Origin: Anarhynchus alexandrinus
Lineage: Eukaryota > Chordata > Aves > Charadriiformes > Charadriidae
Direction: 5' to 3'
Assembly: GCA_008711295.1 (NCBI GenBank)
Contig: VUYV01000334.1
Span: forward strand, 194,051-258,050
Length of the DNA stretch: 64,000 nt
Of the stretch, positions 13,301 through 24,705 are shown piece after piece. The first letter of the stretch is position 1. Each line of letters opens with the position of its first letter. The notes beneath the pieces were generated by a model. That model saw only the letters and a program-made list of their open reading frames with translations, was not told where the DNA came from and made no database searches. The position numbers were made by a program, and so were the translations under genes.

Positions 13301-15493
13301 TGGATCTCTGACCTTAGGAAGGGCTGGTCCGTCCACCAGTCAACCTCCCATAGAGCTGTTCTTTGCTCTTTTCTCGATGGCCTGGAGCTCACCTTGCTGA
13401 GGAATGGGAAAATTTCTACTATTATAATTATTTCCCGCCCTGTTCAAGCTGGAAGGCGCCTGTGCACCCCACACAACCCACTGGCCCCTGAATGGGATGG
13501 GAATAAAACCCCATTCTTATCCTTGTGCAGGGTCCTCCCAAGGCACTGGGGCAGGGGACACGGAAACGGGCGCCTGGGTGGCCCCGCCAGTGTCAAGGCA
13601 GACTTTTCAGAAGCCCTTAAATAGCACTTAGGGCTGGATTTGCTGGCACATTTTTTATTTTTTTTAATGCGGAGTATTTCTTTCTTGGCACTCAAGAGGC
13701 ATCAAATCAATTACTTAATCCAGCAGATCTGCATCAGTAAATCACCCAAGTGTATTGGCCAAAAGGGGCGGTGAAGAATAAAAGGGAAAAAAAAAATCAT
13801 CTCCTGGTTTCAAGTCTAAATAACCGTGTTGCTCGACAGCTCCAGGAGTGGGCTTGAAATTCACCCACTGAGTCGGAGACTAATGAAAATAGCCCCGGAC
13901 CACACAGCTGGTGTAATATTTTCTACCCCACGCAGAGCCCATGTGGCCGGGCTGTATCCATGCAAGGATAAAATAAGCACAGATGCTCTAGCAAGGACCT
14001 GGAGTGTGGTCCCACTGCTACTAGTCTCAACTGAGGTGGGATTCATCCCACTTAATATTAAGGATGAAAGTCAGCTGGTAAATTAAGACATCTAAACGGA
14101 GGTGTAGACATCTTGGGCACCTGGTGTCTGAGGTCCCATTGAAACCAGTGGAGATGTTGGGCTCCATCCAGGCACCTAAATCTCAGAGAATTCAGTCTGA
14201 AGGACTTTTTCCATAATGACCTGAGTTCCTGAGCAATGACGTGCTGAAAACTTCTGCCCTGCTTTCAAATTGGGTGCAATCAGCTTCACACAAGCATGCA
14301 CACACACATACTTGTAAAGAGGGTGACAGTATCCATCACATTTCATTTCTGACCGTCATCCAAGGAGGCAGCAGCCTGCAAAGACATAGACTCAAGCATC
14401 ACAAGAGTTTGGGATTATCTGTCTGCCTGGATTGGCTCCATATAATACAAACACGAGCACGCTGAAAATGCCAGGAATTGCCCCATTCTGCTTCAGGGAG
14501 GGCCGTAATTAGATAATGTCTGTACCACACTCGGAGATGATCACACGAGAGAAGCCACAGCACTGCAAAGCATTAGAAATATTTCAGAGCCGGGTTTGTC
14601 ACTCAAGAGGTAAACGATCCGGGGGAAGATGGCAACTTGCCACAAAAATGTTCCCAATCTTCACATGGCATTCGGAGCTTAATGCCTCAGACGTGTCCCA
14701 ACACAGAACTCGAAGCCTGACATGCTTCACAGCGTTTAACACCACGTTTGGGGGTTGAAAAGGCCTGGGGTGGACAGGCGTCCATTCAAACTGATGGCAG
14801 CATCTCCACAGGGAATTTCCAGTGAAACCAAACATTTCGTGAGAAAAGGGGTCCAAGGACTCAACCCAGAACTAGCTGGACCCATGTAGTTCAAGGGCTC
14901 AAAGGACCATGTTGGTTGGGAGATTGGGAGCACAAGATGGGAACATATCCAAGAGGGAAGCCAGAGATTTGGTGGGATGAGTTGCCTTGGGAAGGTCCTT
15001 CTCTCTGTTGACCATGGCCAGGGAGAAGGTTTGCTTCCATCTCAGAGCACGAAGCTGGTTCTTGGTGGGTGCACCCTGGAGCAGGGAAGAGGCAGGCAGG
15101 CAGGCTGTAAGATGGACCTTGCATCGGTTCAGCAAGATTTCCTGTAGTGTTTGCATTCAGCCATTTTCAGTTTAAAACCACGGAAAGGTAAAAAGACAAA
15201 ATTAAAGAAAGCAAACCTTCATGCTTGGAAGCATTTTGGGTTCGGAAATAATGATTTGTCAACCCCCCTGCAGACCAGGTCAATACCAGGGAATAAGGTA
15301 GAGCAAGCTGGTGGGTGGAGGAGAAGAATGGGGTGGGCCGTGGGCTGGTGCCTGTTTTGGGGCACGTGCCAACCCTTACTCAGGGGAACCTCTCAACTAC
15401 ATCTCACGGTGCAACAGGAGTAGATTCAACACCTTGGGAGACTTCAGGCTGTGAGAAGGTTGCACCCCGGGTACAGCCGAACAAAGTGTTCCT

Positions 15494-15574
15494 CATTCAG
15501 AAACATTCCTCCATCAGCACAGANCTGTACCCCGGGTACAGAAACATTCAGAAACATTCCTCCATCAGCACAGA
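15494..15574. repeat. Local 30-bp direct duplication spanning an N
   Basis: A 30-base segment at 15494-15523 recurs without mismatch at 15545-15574. Between them are a single unresolved base (N at 15524) and a 17-base near-palindrome at 15525-15541 (CTGTACCC, C, GGGTACAG). A 13-base piece of that palindrome also occurs just before, at 15464-15476. The arrangement is either a small tandem duplication or a join made by the assembler at the uncertain base. Confidence 0.8.
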
Positions 15575-17639
15575 GGAGACACAAAGAGCTGGGGATGCAA
15601 AACCAGAGGAACCAACAGGATCATCTTTTCTCAAGTCCCAAAGGATTCAAGCAAGGGTATTGTACTAAAGGCAGTTTACGCTACAGTTTTGCTGGCCGGG
15701 GTCAAGCTAAGCACATCCAGCACTCCCACGGGGACCAAGACAAGGCACAAGCCATATTAAAATGGGACTTAACACCAGCTCGCAGGAAATGGGCTTGGAG
15801 GGCTTTTCCAAACCAAGAGAGAGGAAATTCACTCATGAAATTAATGTGCAGGAGGTAAAGCAAAGCTTTCCCACTTGTCACCTCCTGCCTTTCTCTCAGT
15901 TGGGTGGGCAACGTGCTTTGGCACCGGCAGAGCTCCCCAGCTCCTCCTGAAAGGCCACAGCTCCTCAGTGTGTCCATGCACATATTAAAAGCACCCGTGC
16001 ATTGCTCCTACAAAGTCATCCCAGCAAGATCTCCTCCCCTGAAGATGTGTTGGATGAGGCCGAGGTTGAGATGGGACCCTGTGCTCAGCAGATCAATGTG
16101 ACCACTGGAGCCAGGTGACCACCACACATAACTCCACGCTGAGAAGGGAAAGGGGGAGCTGGACCCCAAGCCGGGACAGAAGATGCTCTCCGGCTCCAGT
16201 GGCCATGCAGTTTGTGTCTATACTGCCAGAAAAGGAGCATCAGGGACTGATCCTGATCTTGAAGCCAGTTAGTGCTGACTCCATTTTGGATCACCCCATG
16301 GGTGTCTCCAGGGCAGAGCCCAGGCACGGTTTAGGGACAGGTCATTCCAGGGTACATGCCTCATATGAACCAGAGAGCAATTTCAATCCCTCCTCTATGC
16401 TTGGTCCACCAACATTATCTCAGCAGGCTTTGTACCTTTGAATTTGCCAAATGCACGCTGAAACAAGACCTCAAGACTGCAGCAGACACCCCCTCCCCAC
16501 TGCATAGCACCTGGCCCTGGATCCTGGTCTATGGCCCTATAATGCAGCAATTATTTGGGACAGTGGAGGTGGCATTGCAAGTCCTGGGGTCTGGCCTTCT
16601 CATAGCCAAAGCGGCTGAACCAAAATTAGGCTCCCGATCTCCCTGGCTGTCCCCTCACATCACCCACAGACACCTGGAGCAAGTTTCTCGCTGAACTGAC
16701 ACCCAGGAGCTGAAGCACCCACCATATTAAATAGCTTTGTTATGGCTCAGCAATGGTCACAGCCATATTGGACAAACCTCCTGGGCTTTACAGACCTGAG
16801 AGCATTGGATGAAGAGCCCCATTTTATCAAGTAGCAAAATCCCGACTGCTGTGAGAGGGACTTGATGGCCTAGGAGACATCTGGCAAGCAATGGCAGGGG
16901 AGAAAAGGAGGATTATTCCCCATTTGCTAAAATAAACAGATTATTTGGGCAGCCTGGGAGATTGTCCTGCACACCAAGTGCAGCTGCCACGAATTTCTTC
17001 TTTGGCATCTTCAGCCCATCATTACCTTTGGGGTTTGGGCCACCAAAGAGGAACGTGTCAGAATTCAACCTTTCCTCACAAAATCAACAATATTCCCAAA
17101 CACCCACCCCTCAGCCTCTTCATGCCCTACTTTCCTCAGGAAGTCTTAAGTGCCACAGGTCACCTTTTTTCAGGGAGGAAAGGTGGGGATGGTCCCAACT
17201 GGCTTTGCCGAGGAGGTCCCAACAAGCCCTGTTGGCCTCCTGGCTCTGCTGACCACCAGATTCCTACACCCAGGGCACCACAGATGCGCCCAGGAGCTGC
17301 GCTGGCTCCATCCTGGGACACAGTGTGTCAGCACCCAGAGGGATGGCCATGCTGGCCAGGGGTGCTGAGACATCCTGTCAGCGAGGTGGTTACCAGAAGG
17401 AATTTTCCAAATGGCATCAAAAGACGCACTCCAGGAGTGGGAAAAGCCAGATGTTGCACATGCAGCAAAGCTGAATATCCTGCAAGCAGAACCTAGAGCC
17501 AGGGAACTCTGCAGCACCCAAAGGGAGAAGGTGACCTTGGTGACCTCAGGGTGAACTTGGCCATGGATAATGCACGCAGGTGGTTCATAGGCTTTGGACA
17601 CAAGAGATGGGGCTGCTAACCCAAACTGCCACAAGCAAG

Positions 17640-17700
17640 CTGTCTTCGGCTGTCTCAGTGCCTCAGTTTCCCTACCTGTACCTAGAGGATAAATCCCCAA
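17640..17700 (-). repeat. Possible MIR SINE core remnant
   Basis: The string TGCCTCAGTTTCCCTACCTG, followed by a TAGAGGATAA-like segment, matches the reverse complement of the MIR core consensus (GAAACTGAGGCA preceded by a CCATTTTACAG-like stretch). The match is short, so this is a tentative call. Confidence 0.4.
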
Positions 17701-18879
17701 CCTTGCACCCTTTGGAGATGGAAGGTGCCTTTCCACGTGTCTGTCTTCACCTGCACAGCTTCAGCTAAAATGCTGTTTGAGAGGACGTGATAAGGTGATG
17801 CCAAGGCTACCTGCCAGCCCGCCCAGCAGCAACAAGCCGGTTTGACAGCCAGGCACGACGGGGAAAGAGGAGAAGTACGGCTGGCTGCCTGTCTTGGGAG
17901 CAAGGCAAGACATTGAGGATGTCCACGGGTTTTATCTGAAATGTCCAGTCATGTACGGGAGGTGGCCAAGGAACACAGGCGGTCCACAACTCCTTATCAT
18001 GTCCATTATCGCTCTGCAAAACCCAATCTCCTGCTCCAGGGACTGTGATTGTGGGTAAAACTCTAAAAATTTGCCACCTTGCCTGGTGCCTGGGGGTGGT
18101 GAGTGGAGATTTTGGGGTCTTTGGGAAGAAGAGGGGCTTCTTCCCCAGGCATCTCCTGGGAGAGTGAAATTTCCAGAGAAATTGTAACTGACCACAGATC
18201 ATCATCATAATTGTAATACTATTATTATTGTTGTTGTCACTATTACTATTAAGATACTGCTGCCAATAACTGCTCTAAGATATAACTGAAGGTGGCAGTG
18301 GAGGGGGGTGATAGTGACTTTCTCAGGCCAAAAAAAGTGGGGTTTGTCCTCTGAACTGCCTCATGTGGACCTCTCAAAGCTTTGCATCAGCAGTGGGAAT
18401 AAAAGATGCTCTTCCTGGGACAGCAGCAGGGCCAGGTTGAGTGTCCTCCTGGAGCTGTGCAATTACCTCATCCATCAGGGACATTGCCACCCACCAGCCT
18501 TCGGGGTCCACATCTCCTCTGGGTTTTATAGCGAATTATTGGTCGCTCCATGGTCTGCTCTAGGGTTTCTTGCTGTGGCTTGGACTCAGGAGATGAGGAG
18601 CTCTTCATTGCAACCTGGACATGCCAAAAAAGGTCAGCTGTGGACACATGGGCTTTTACTGATGGAAAACCACCTCATCAAGAACTTCCCAGCTGGAGAT
18701 GGCCAGATGGTCTTATAGGAGACAGGTGAGAAGAGATATGGACATGAAGGCGGTGGGCAGTGTTGGATGGAGCCCTTGTTCACCACCCATCACTTCTGGA
18801 AGAAAAAAGACTTTTTATGATTCTCGATGATTAATATTATTAATGATTATCATCACCAACCACCACATCCCCATCCATT

Positions 18880-18934
18880 CCCCCCCCCCCCCCCCCCCCC
18901 NNNNNNNNNNNNNNNNNNNNNNCCCCCCCCCCCC
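18880..18934. repeat. Poly-C tract containing an assembly gap
   Basis: A run of C bases is interrupted by 22 N bases at 18901-18922 and resumes as C on the other side. The true length and content are unknown. The minus strand reads as poly-G, which sequencing chemistry handles badly and which can form G-quadruplexes, so the gap probably results from that. Confidence 0.95.
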
Positions 18935-20226
18935 GGCCGTGCTGGCATCCACACGCTCTCAAAGTAAATTTGCTTTGCAAGGAGGCTTAAAATGTGCACT
19001 TTGAGAGGAAGGGAATAGACCCAACTCGTTTACACAAACAAGCAGGAGAACAGGCTTGTCACATTCCAGGCGTGCTTCCCCTGGTCGCCGGCCCCCTCCT
19101 GCTCCAGCAAAGGAAAAAACTCTTTTTTTTTTTTTTTCAAAAGAAATCCAGCACGGAAAGCTCCCCGTCTGCAATAATCCGGAGGGGAATCTATTTGCGG
19201 GGTGATTTGTACACATGCATAGGTTACTTTTGAGCTCCCGGGGCAATTTTTCGGTCCTTGCCTCGCCTGGCAGCACAAAGTGGAGGGGTTGAATTTTCAA
19301 CCCCGAAATAGCAGCTGCTCAGGGGGAGTTGTCATCGGCTCATTCCCTGCCCTGAGCAGCATGGGATGGCCCCTATCCAGACTGGGAAATTGTTTAGTGT
19401 CCGAAAAAACAGCGGTTGTACCCACTGATGGGGACTGGTCCTGGCTCCAACGCTCACCGGGAATCCCACCGGCATCCTATTGATGCTCTCCCGGGACATC
19501 TCGGTCCGTGAGCCCGGGGTGGGATGGTGAGAGGGGGTGAGCCTCAACCTCCCTTTGCAGGACTGGGGAAAAAGAAAATCCAGGAGGGAAATCAGATAAG
19601 GCCGCATTCCTGGGCGCGCATTACTGAAATGACTTCGCATCGGCAGCGCTAATGCCCATACTTGACCGGGGAGCCACACAAATCCACTTGATTTATAGAG
19701 ATGGAGGCGCAGGGAGAGAGAGGCCAAGAAGGGTATTTTTCTCCCTCCCACCCACCGCTACCCCTGGTAGCTCGAGGAACAGTGACAATGTCTCTCTTGT
19801 GCTTGAAGTGCGGCACGAGAAAGAAAAAAAAATGGGAAATGCCGAGGAGAGCGATAAGCGGCGTTCCAGCCAGGAAGGCAAACTCGGCGCGCGCCCATCA
19901 CTCCTCGGCTGTTGACCGGCCAGCCGGGCGCCCTGAACGAAGCGATTCTGCCGGCTCAGGGCTCGTTACCGTGAGATAAGGCCCCCGAGATCGACGTGGG
20001 ATGGAAAAGCAGCCCGTGGTTCAACTTCACCCCACGCCGCGGGGTTGTCCCCGCTTTGCCCCAGAGCCACTGGGCACCAGTAATGATTGGTTTTCACCAG
20101 TTCTCCATCCTCCCCTGGTGCACCAGGTCTTCTCCATCCACTTGGCAACACACACTTGATTTCAGGGGACTCTCAGTTTTCCCTCTCTTTGCTCAGTGGT
20201 GAAAAAAATGGGAATATAACCACATT

Positions 20227-20298
20227 CAGAGCATCCCCCAAGGAGGACAGTTTGATAGGTCTCAGAGCATCCCCCAAGGAGGACAGTTTGATAGGTCT
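20227..20298. repeat. Perfect 36-bp tandem duplication
   Basis: Two identical 36-base units lie head to tail at 20227-20262 and 20263-20298, each starting CAGAGCATCCCCCAAGG. Identity of the units suggests a recent event or a polymorphic site. It has no coding significance that I can see. Confidence 0.9.
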
Positions 20299-22159
20299 CA
20301 CTCTGCATAAGGGGAAATTGAGGCACAAAAGAGCCAGGAGGACCTCCATCTTCAGGACTCGCAGCCAAGCCTGAACATGGGCTGGAAGCTCCTGGGGTGA
20401 TGCCTGACCTTCCCTGGGAGGGATTTCTTTGCCCTCCCGCCTCACGCTGGAGGAGGAATTCAGAGGGGTGGGATGGGAAAAGCGCCGCTGGGACGCAGCC
20501 CTGACAGCCGAGATTTGGGGCTGTTTATTTTCCACACTGGTCTGGCAGAGAGAAGAGAAACCAGGGTCACGGCGAGGGCTCAGAAACATGAGCTACCACC
20601 TCCCGCATGCTCCCTGCCTCAGTTTCCCCACCCGACTGACCTCCCGGGGGATGAACTTTGCTTTTATTCCCCCTTCCCCCCCATCAAGAATTCCCAGGGG
20701 AGCTCTGTGATTTCACCCACCACCCTGACCGGCGGTGCAGCTCCGGCAGCCTGGGTGTTCCTCAACGGCGCTGCCTAAATCTGCCCTCCCTTCGCTCGCG
20801 CGAGCACAGCCCGGGGTGCTGCGATTATCAGCTAAAACCTGCCGCCTTGGGTTTTGCTGCCGTCGTGCAGACATACCAAGCCACTGACTTTTACCTTTGT
20901 CCATCGGGGTGGTGGAGTTTCCTGGCTCGCTGCTTGTTTATGCATGTTTCCTCCTCGAGCGGTGACTCAAGCCTCAGGTATTTGAGATTTTGGTCATTAC
21001 GGAGCTAAACCACCTTCCCGGTACTGGGAGCAACTTTTGAAGCCCTCCATTAAGAACAGCACCCAAACTCCCACCACCCAGGGCTATGGCATGGCTTCCC
21101 CTTGCCCCAGGTTTTGCACCTCAGTGTGGTGGAGAAGCCTGCAAGGTCTGGTGGCCCAAACATGTGCCTTGCCTTGACCCCAGTGGAAGGTTTTGGGTGG
21201 CAGGGCCAGGACAGAGAAGCCAGACCCACATCTGCCTTCACAGAGAGGTCCACCTTGAGGAAGAACAAGCAGCTCCATCTCCTGTAGGGTCTGGTGGATG
21301 CCCTCTCAGCTGCGGGTTAAAGGCATGTGGTCTTGGGATTCAGTTTGGGACATGGATACAAGGTCCTGCACTTGACTGATTGCTCCTTGACATGCTCCTA
21401 CACTGACCCCATGTGAAGACCGCTCAAAGCCATATTGATACCCAGATCCACCCCATCAAAGAGCAGGAGTTTGGCTGAGCTGCCTCAGTTGGGAGCTGGG
21501 TGATTTCTTGAGTCCAGGCACCTCCAGGGACCAAACAGCCCATCTGAGCTGCAGAATTCCACCGACTGCTGAGGACAAATAGGAGCTGAATATGGACACA
21601 ACTGCCAAGGGCCCAAAATCCAGGAGGGTGGATCCAAAACTGAGCCAATGGCATGGGGAGAGCTGCTGCTGTTCACCCTGCATGAGATCTGAGGCCAACT
21701 CAGGTCTTGGTCCTGGGCTTTCCAAGCTGGTGAAGATGTTACCTTAATTGGACCATTAGGAACCAATCAGCTCTTGCTCCTGCTCTTTTCAAGATGGTAA
21801 GGATGATGGGCCCATGGGGAGGAGGTGTGGGTGGATTATGTAAAGCTGCTCAGGGCCATTAAAATCTATTAGCGTCCTCACGGAGGTGACAAGGACAATC
21901 CTTGCCACCAGGACCATTTGTCCTGATGCACCATGGAGAGGAGAGTCTCTGGGTACCAACCATATCTGGGTACATCCCTGGTCCACCAGCCTCCCAAAAG
22001 GCTGATGTAAAGGCTCTCCTCTAATTCACATCAGCACATCATGCCATGGAGATACCAACCAGGTGAGATGCAGCCCACAGGTGGCACGGCAGCCATGAGA
22101 TGAGAAGGAAAGACACACAAGTAAGACGTCAACCATTCTTAATGTAGAAGTAGTCTTGT

Positions 22160-22290
22160 AATAATAGCCTAGGGAGCTCCAAGCACTTTCTCAGCATGTC
22201 CTGAATCTCACAGTATCTCCAGAGCGCTGCAGCGTCTGCTTATAGCTTTCATACTCAGAGGCAAACTGAGGCACCAACTTGCAGGGAGCT
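22160..22290 (+). repeat. Possible MIR SINE remnant
   Basis: A CCAAGCACTTTCTCAG segment is followed by TGAATCTCACAG and then AGGCAAACTGAGGCACC. This order resembles the MIR consensus (GCACTTTACAT, AATCCTCACA, GAAACTGAGGCAC). Divergence is high, and the call rests on the order of these short blocks. Confidence 0.4.
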
Positions 22291-22939
22291 CCGTCCTGGA
22301 GGCTCCTGTTGAGCTGCTGAAGAAGGTATTTCCTACAGACATGACCAGGGCTGAGGGTCCACAGCATGTGTGTCCCCTCAAATCACCGGGGCAAAAGCAT
22401 TTTGCTGGCTAAATCTGTCCCATTAGGTCCAAACACAGATGCCCCACATGGATGAGAGACAGGAAGTATGTGGGAGAAAGAGGAACATGCAAAAGTGCTT
22501 TCCCCTTTGCTCTGCATGTCCAGAGCACCTACAGCAGGAAGGGACAAGCCAGCATGTCCATGCCCCGTGCCACCCCAGTGGCCTCCGATGTGAGATCCCA
22601 GGATCCCTTAGCCCTGGAGAAACCCCCCATCTCCTTGCAGCCAACTCGTCCGTAAAGCAGGACGGTCACTGCCGCTGGACACCCAGGCATGACTGCTCTG
22701 TGTTTTGGCCACAGATGTCCATCCGTCACCTTTTAATCCCCAGCCTTTGACCTCCCGCCTTTGTGCGGCCGAGGAAAAAACACACGTGTTAAGGCAACAA
22801 GGAAATGACCCGGAGTCTGATCCCCCTGATCTCTGCTTCAGCTCCTGGGATGGGCGATGTCCCCCAGAGGCGAGACCCTAATCCCTCGGCCAACGCAGCC
22901 GGGCAGCTCATCGAGGGAAGGTCCCCACCACCGGATGCC

Positions 22940-22975
22940 GAGCATCCACCAAGGGGTGAGCATCCACCAAGGGGT
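22940..22975. repeat. 18-bp tandem duplication
   Basis: GAGCATCCACCAAGGGGT occurs twice in direct succession at 22940-22957 and 22958-22975. It is a short tandem duplication in unique sequence. Confidence 0.9.
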
Positions 22976-24521
22976 GGCCACCTGCCTGGATGCTGAAAAA
23001 GAGTTGTTCTGCCCCAAATTCCCTTCGGGGCCGAGATGCAGGGCAAGAAAGGAGCGAGTTAAAGAAGAGCAAGATATTTTTGCTCCTTCATGTCTAGGGT
23101 CACTGCTCCATCTAGTGTTGGAAATGTCCCTTCAGCAGGCACTGCTTCCCCACCGGCAGTGTCACCGCCTGGCAGGGACAGGCCAGCAGCCTGGAAAACA
23201 GGTCACTGAAGCCTTTTTGGAAGAACACAAAGCCCTGGCAATTTTATTCTGCTTGGGTTTTTTGGAGGTTGGGGTTTTTTTTTTGTTGTTGCCAGGAGGA
23301 GCTGCCTCTTACCTTTTATACATCCCAAAAGCTTTGCAATAGGGCCATGGAAGGAGCCCGAGTGTCTGACCATATCTGAGCGCTCAAGCGTGGGCAGTCA
23401 GCTTATTCCCACCCGCGTGGCATCTCTTATGTGACACCCCAATCTCCAAATGAAGCTACTGTGGTTCAGGGGCAATCAGCAAAACCCTCTGGCAAAGCAC
23501 GTTAGGTTGAAGCCGCTGCCACCACAAAGTAGAGGAGCTCGCAGTGCCCATGACAGGCAGAAATGCCATCAGTAGGGTTCAGAGTTAACACTTTTTCATT
23601 GTGAGAAGGCAGCTATGCCTCTCTCCAAGGTATTTGAGTAGGAGGGATTATTTGCTTTCCTACTGCAAGATAAGGAAAACCTCTCTGTGTCCGTTAAAGA
23701 TTGTGCTCTTGGGCCGCGCTGGGTGGCAGCTACCTCAGACCAGTCTGACATCAAGATTTTCTGATGTTTTGGGGTGAAACAGAGGAAACAGGGTCCTTTT
23801 TAGCCCAAACTCACCATTTTGGGGCCAGCTGGGTCTATGGGTCTAGCAGTTCCCGGGTTACCGACTCTGCAAAATCCCATGGGCCGTGGGAAAGGGAGGA
23901 GAAGGGGTCCCCATCCAGTACCTTCAGAGAGCTGGAGTGTTTTGATCCCACTCCAGGAGAAACAGGAGCAGGTCATACCACCCACCGTGGGGCACCCAAA
24001 CTGCAGAGTTGATGTTGGGAACCAAAGTGCCTCCTATGGTCAGAGGGGTGAGATGGGCTGTGTTGGAGTAACTCTGGGCACAGCTCTGGTTTGCATCCCC
24101 CGGAGAAACCTAACGCTACAGGGCATTTCTAAAAAATAAAAATAAAAAATAATTTAAAAAATAGTTGTCTGAAACAGTCGTGCTAGCAAAATAATGGGGG
24201 GGTTTAGCTTGAAAATAATACAAATTGCTTCCAAATTGTTTTGATAAAATGGCTGTGACAGGAAATTGAACATTTCACAGAAATTTTAAAAATGCTGGAG
24301 TGGGAGCGAAATTTTCATTATTTCGGAAGCACCCCCCATGGGCCTGGGTTGTTGCCAGAACAGGACCTTCAGGACCTCCTCCAAAACCTGCAGGAGCATC
24401 CCAGGATAGAGCCAGAGGTGATGGCTCTTTGCTTTGATGAAACCTTCCAGCTATCATGGAAACAAGAAGAGCCTCCAAACGTGGGGACAGATAGGACAGG
24501 ACCAGAGATCCCACATGTCAT

Positions 24522-24705
24522 AATGTTATAGGATAACTCAGGTGGGAAGGCACCTCAGGAAGTGTCTAGTGCAACCTCTTGCCCAAAGCACTGTGAGTAA
24601 TCGGGTCAAACCAAGTTGTGCAGGACTTTACTCAGTTGGGTCTTAAAAGCCTTCAAGGATGGAGACATCACAGCTCTCTGGGCAACTGACTCCAATGCTG
24701 GACCA
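24522..24705 (-). mobile_element. Old CR1 LINE 3' fragment
   Basis: Read on the minus strand this resembles an older CR1 3' end. The plus strand shows GGGAAGGCACCTCAGGA, GTGCAACCTCTTGCCCAAAG, and later ACAGCTCTCTGGGCAACTGA, matching the reverse of the CR1 region with the CTCCATCCTTGGAGA and TTGGACTAGATGA-type blocks. The tail repeats are eroded and the left boundary is approximate. Confidence 0.75.

Larger units (their letters stand above)
7373..18879. other. Gene-free stretch
   Basis: About 11.5 kb have no exon I can support. Open frames up to 212 codons occur around 8.9-9.6 kb on both strands, but they overlap one another, lack family resemblance and sit in GC-rich sequence, so they are treated as chance. 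The span holds a small local duplication with one N at 15494-15574, A/T-rich low-repeat blocks at about 11400-12080 and 13620-14100, a T-rich tract near 12480-12500 and a decayed ATT/GTT triplet tract near 18193-18255. A MIR-like core is noted separately at 17640-17700. Confidence 0.5.
18935..24521. other. Gene-free stretch
   Basis: No coding exon is supported. It contains two small tandem duplications (20227-20298 and 22940-22975), a possible MIR remnant at about 22160-22290 and a short MIR-like string near 20308. A GC-rich, low-repeat block at about 19120-19980 carries CpG dinucleotides and could be regulatory. An A/T-rich stretch lies near 24130-24165. Confidence 0.5.
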
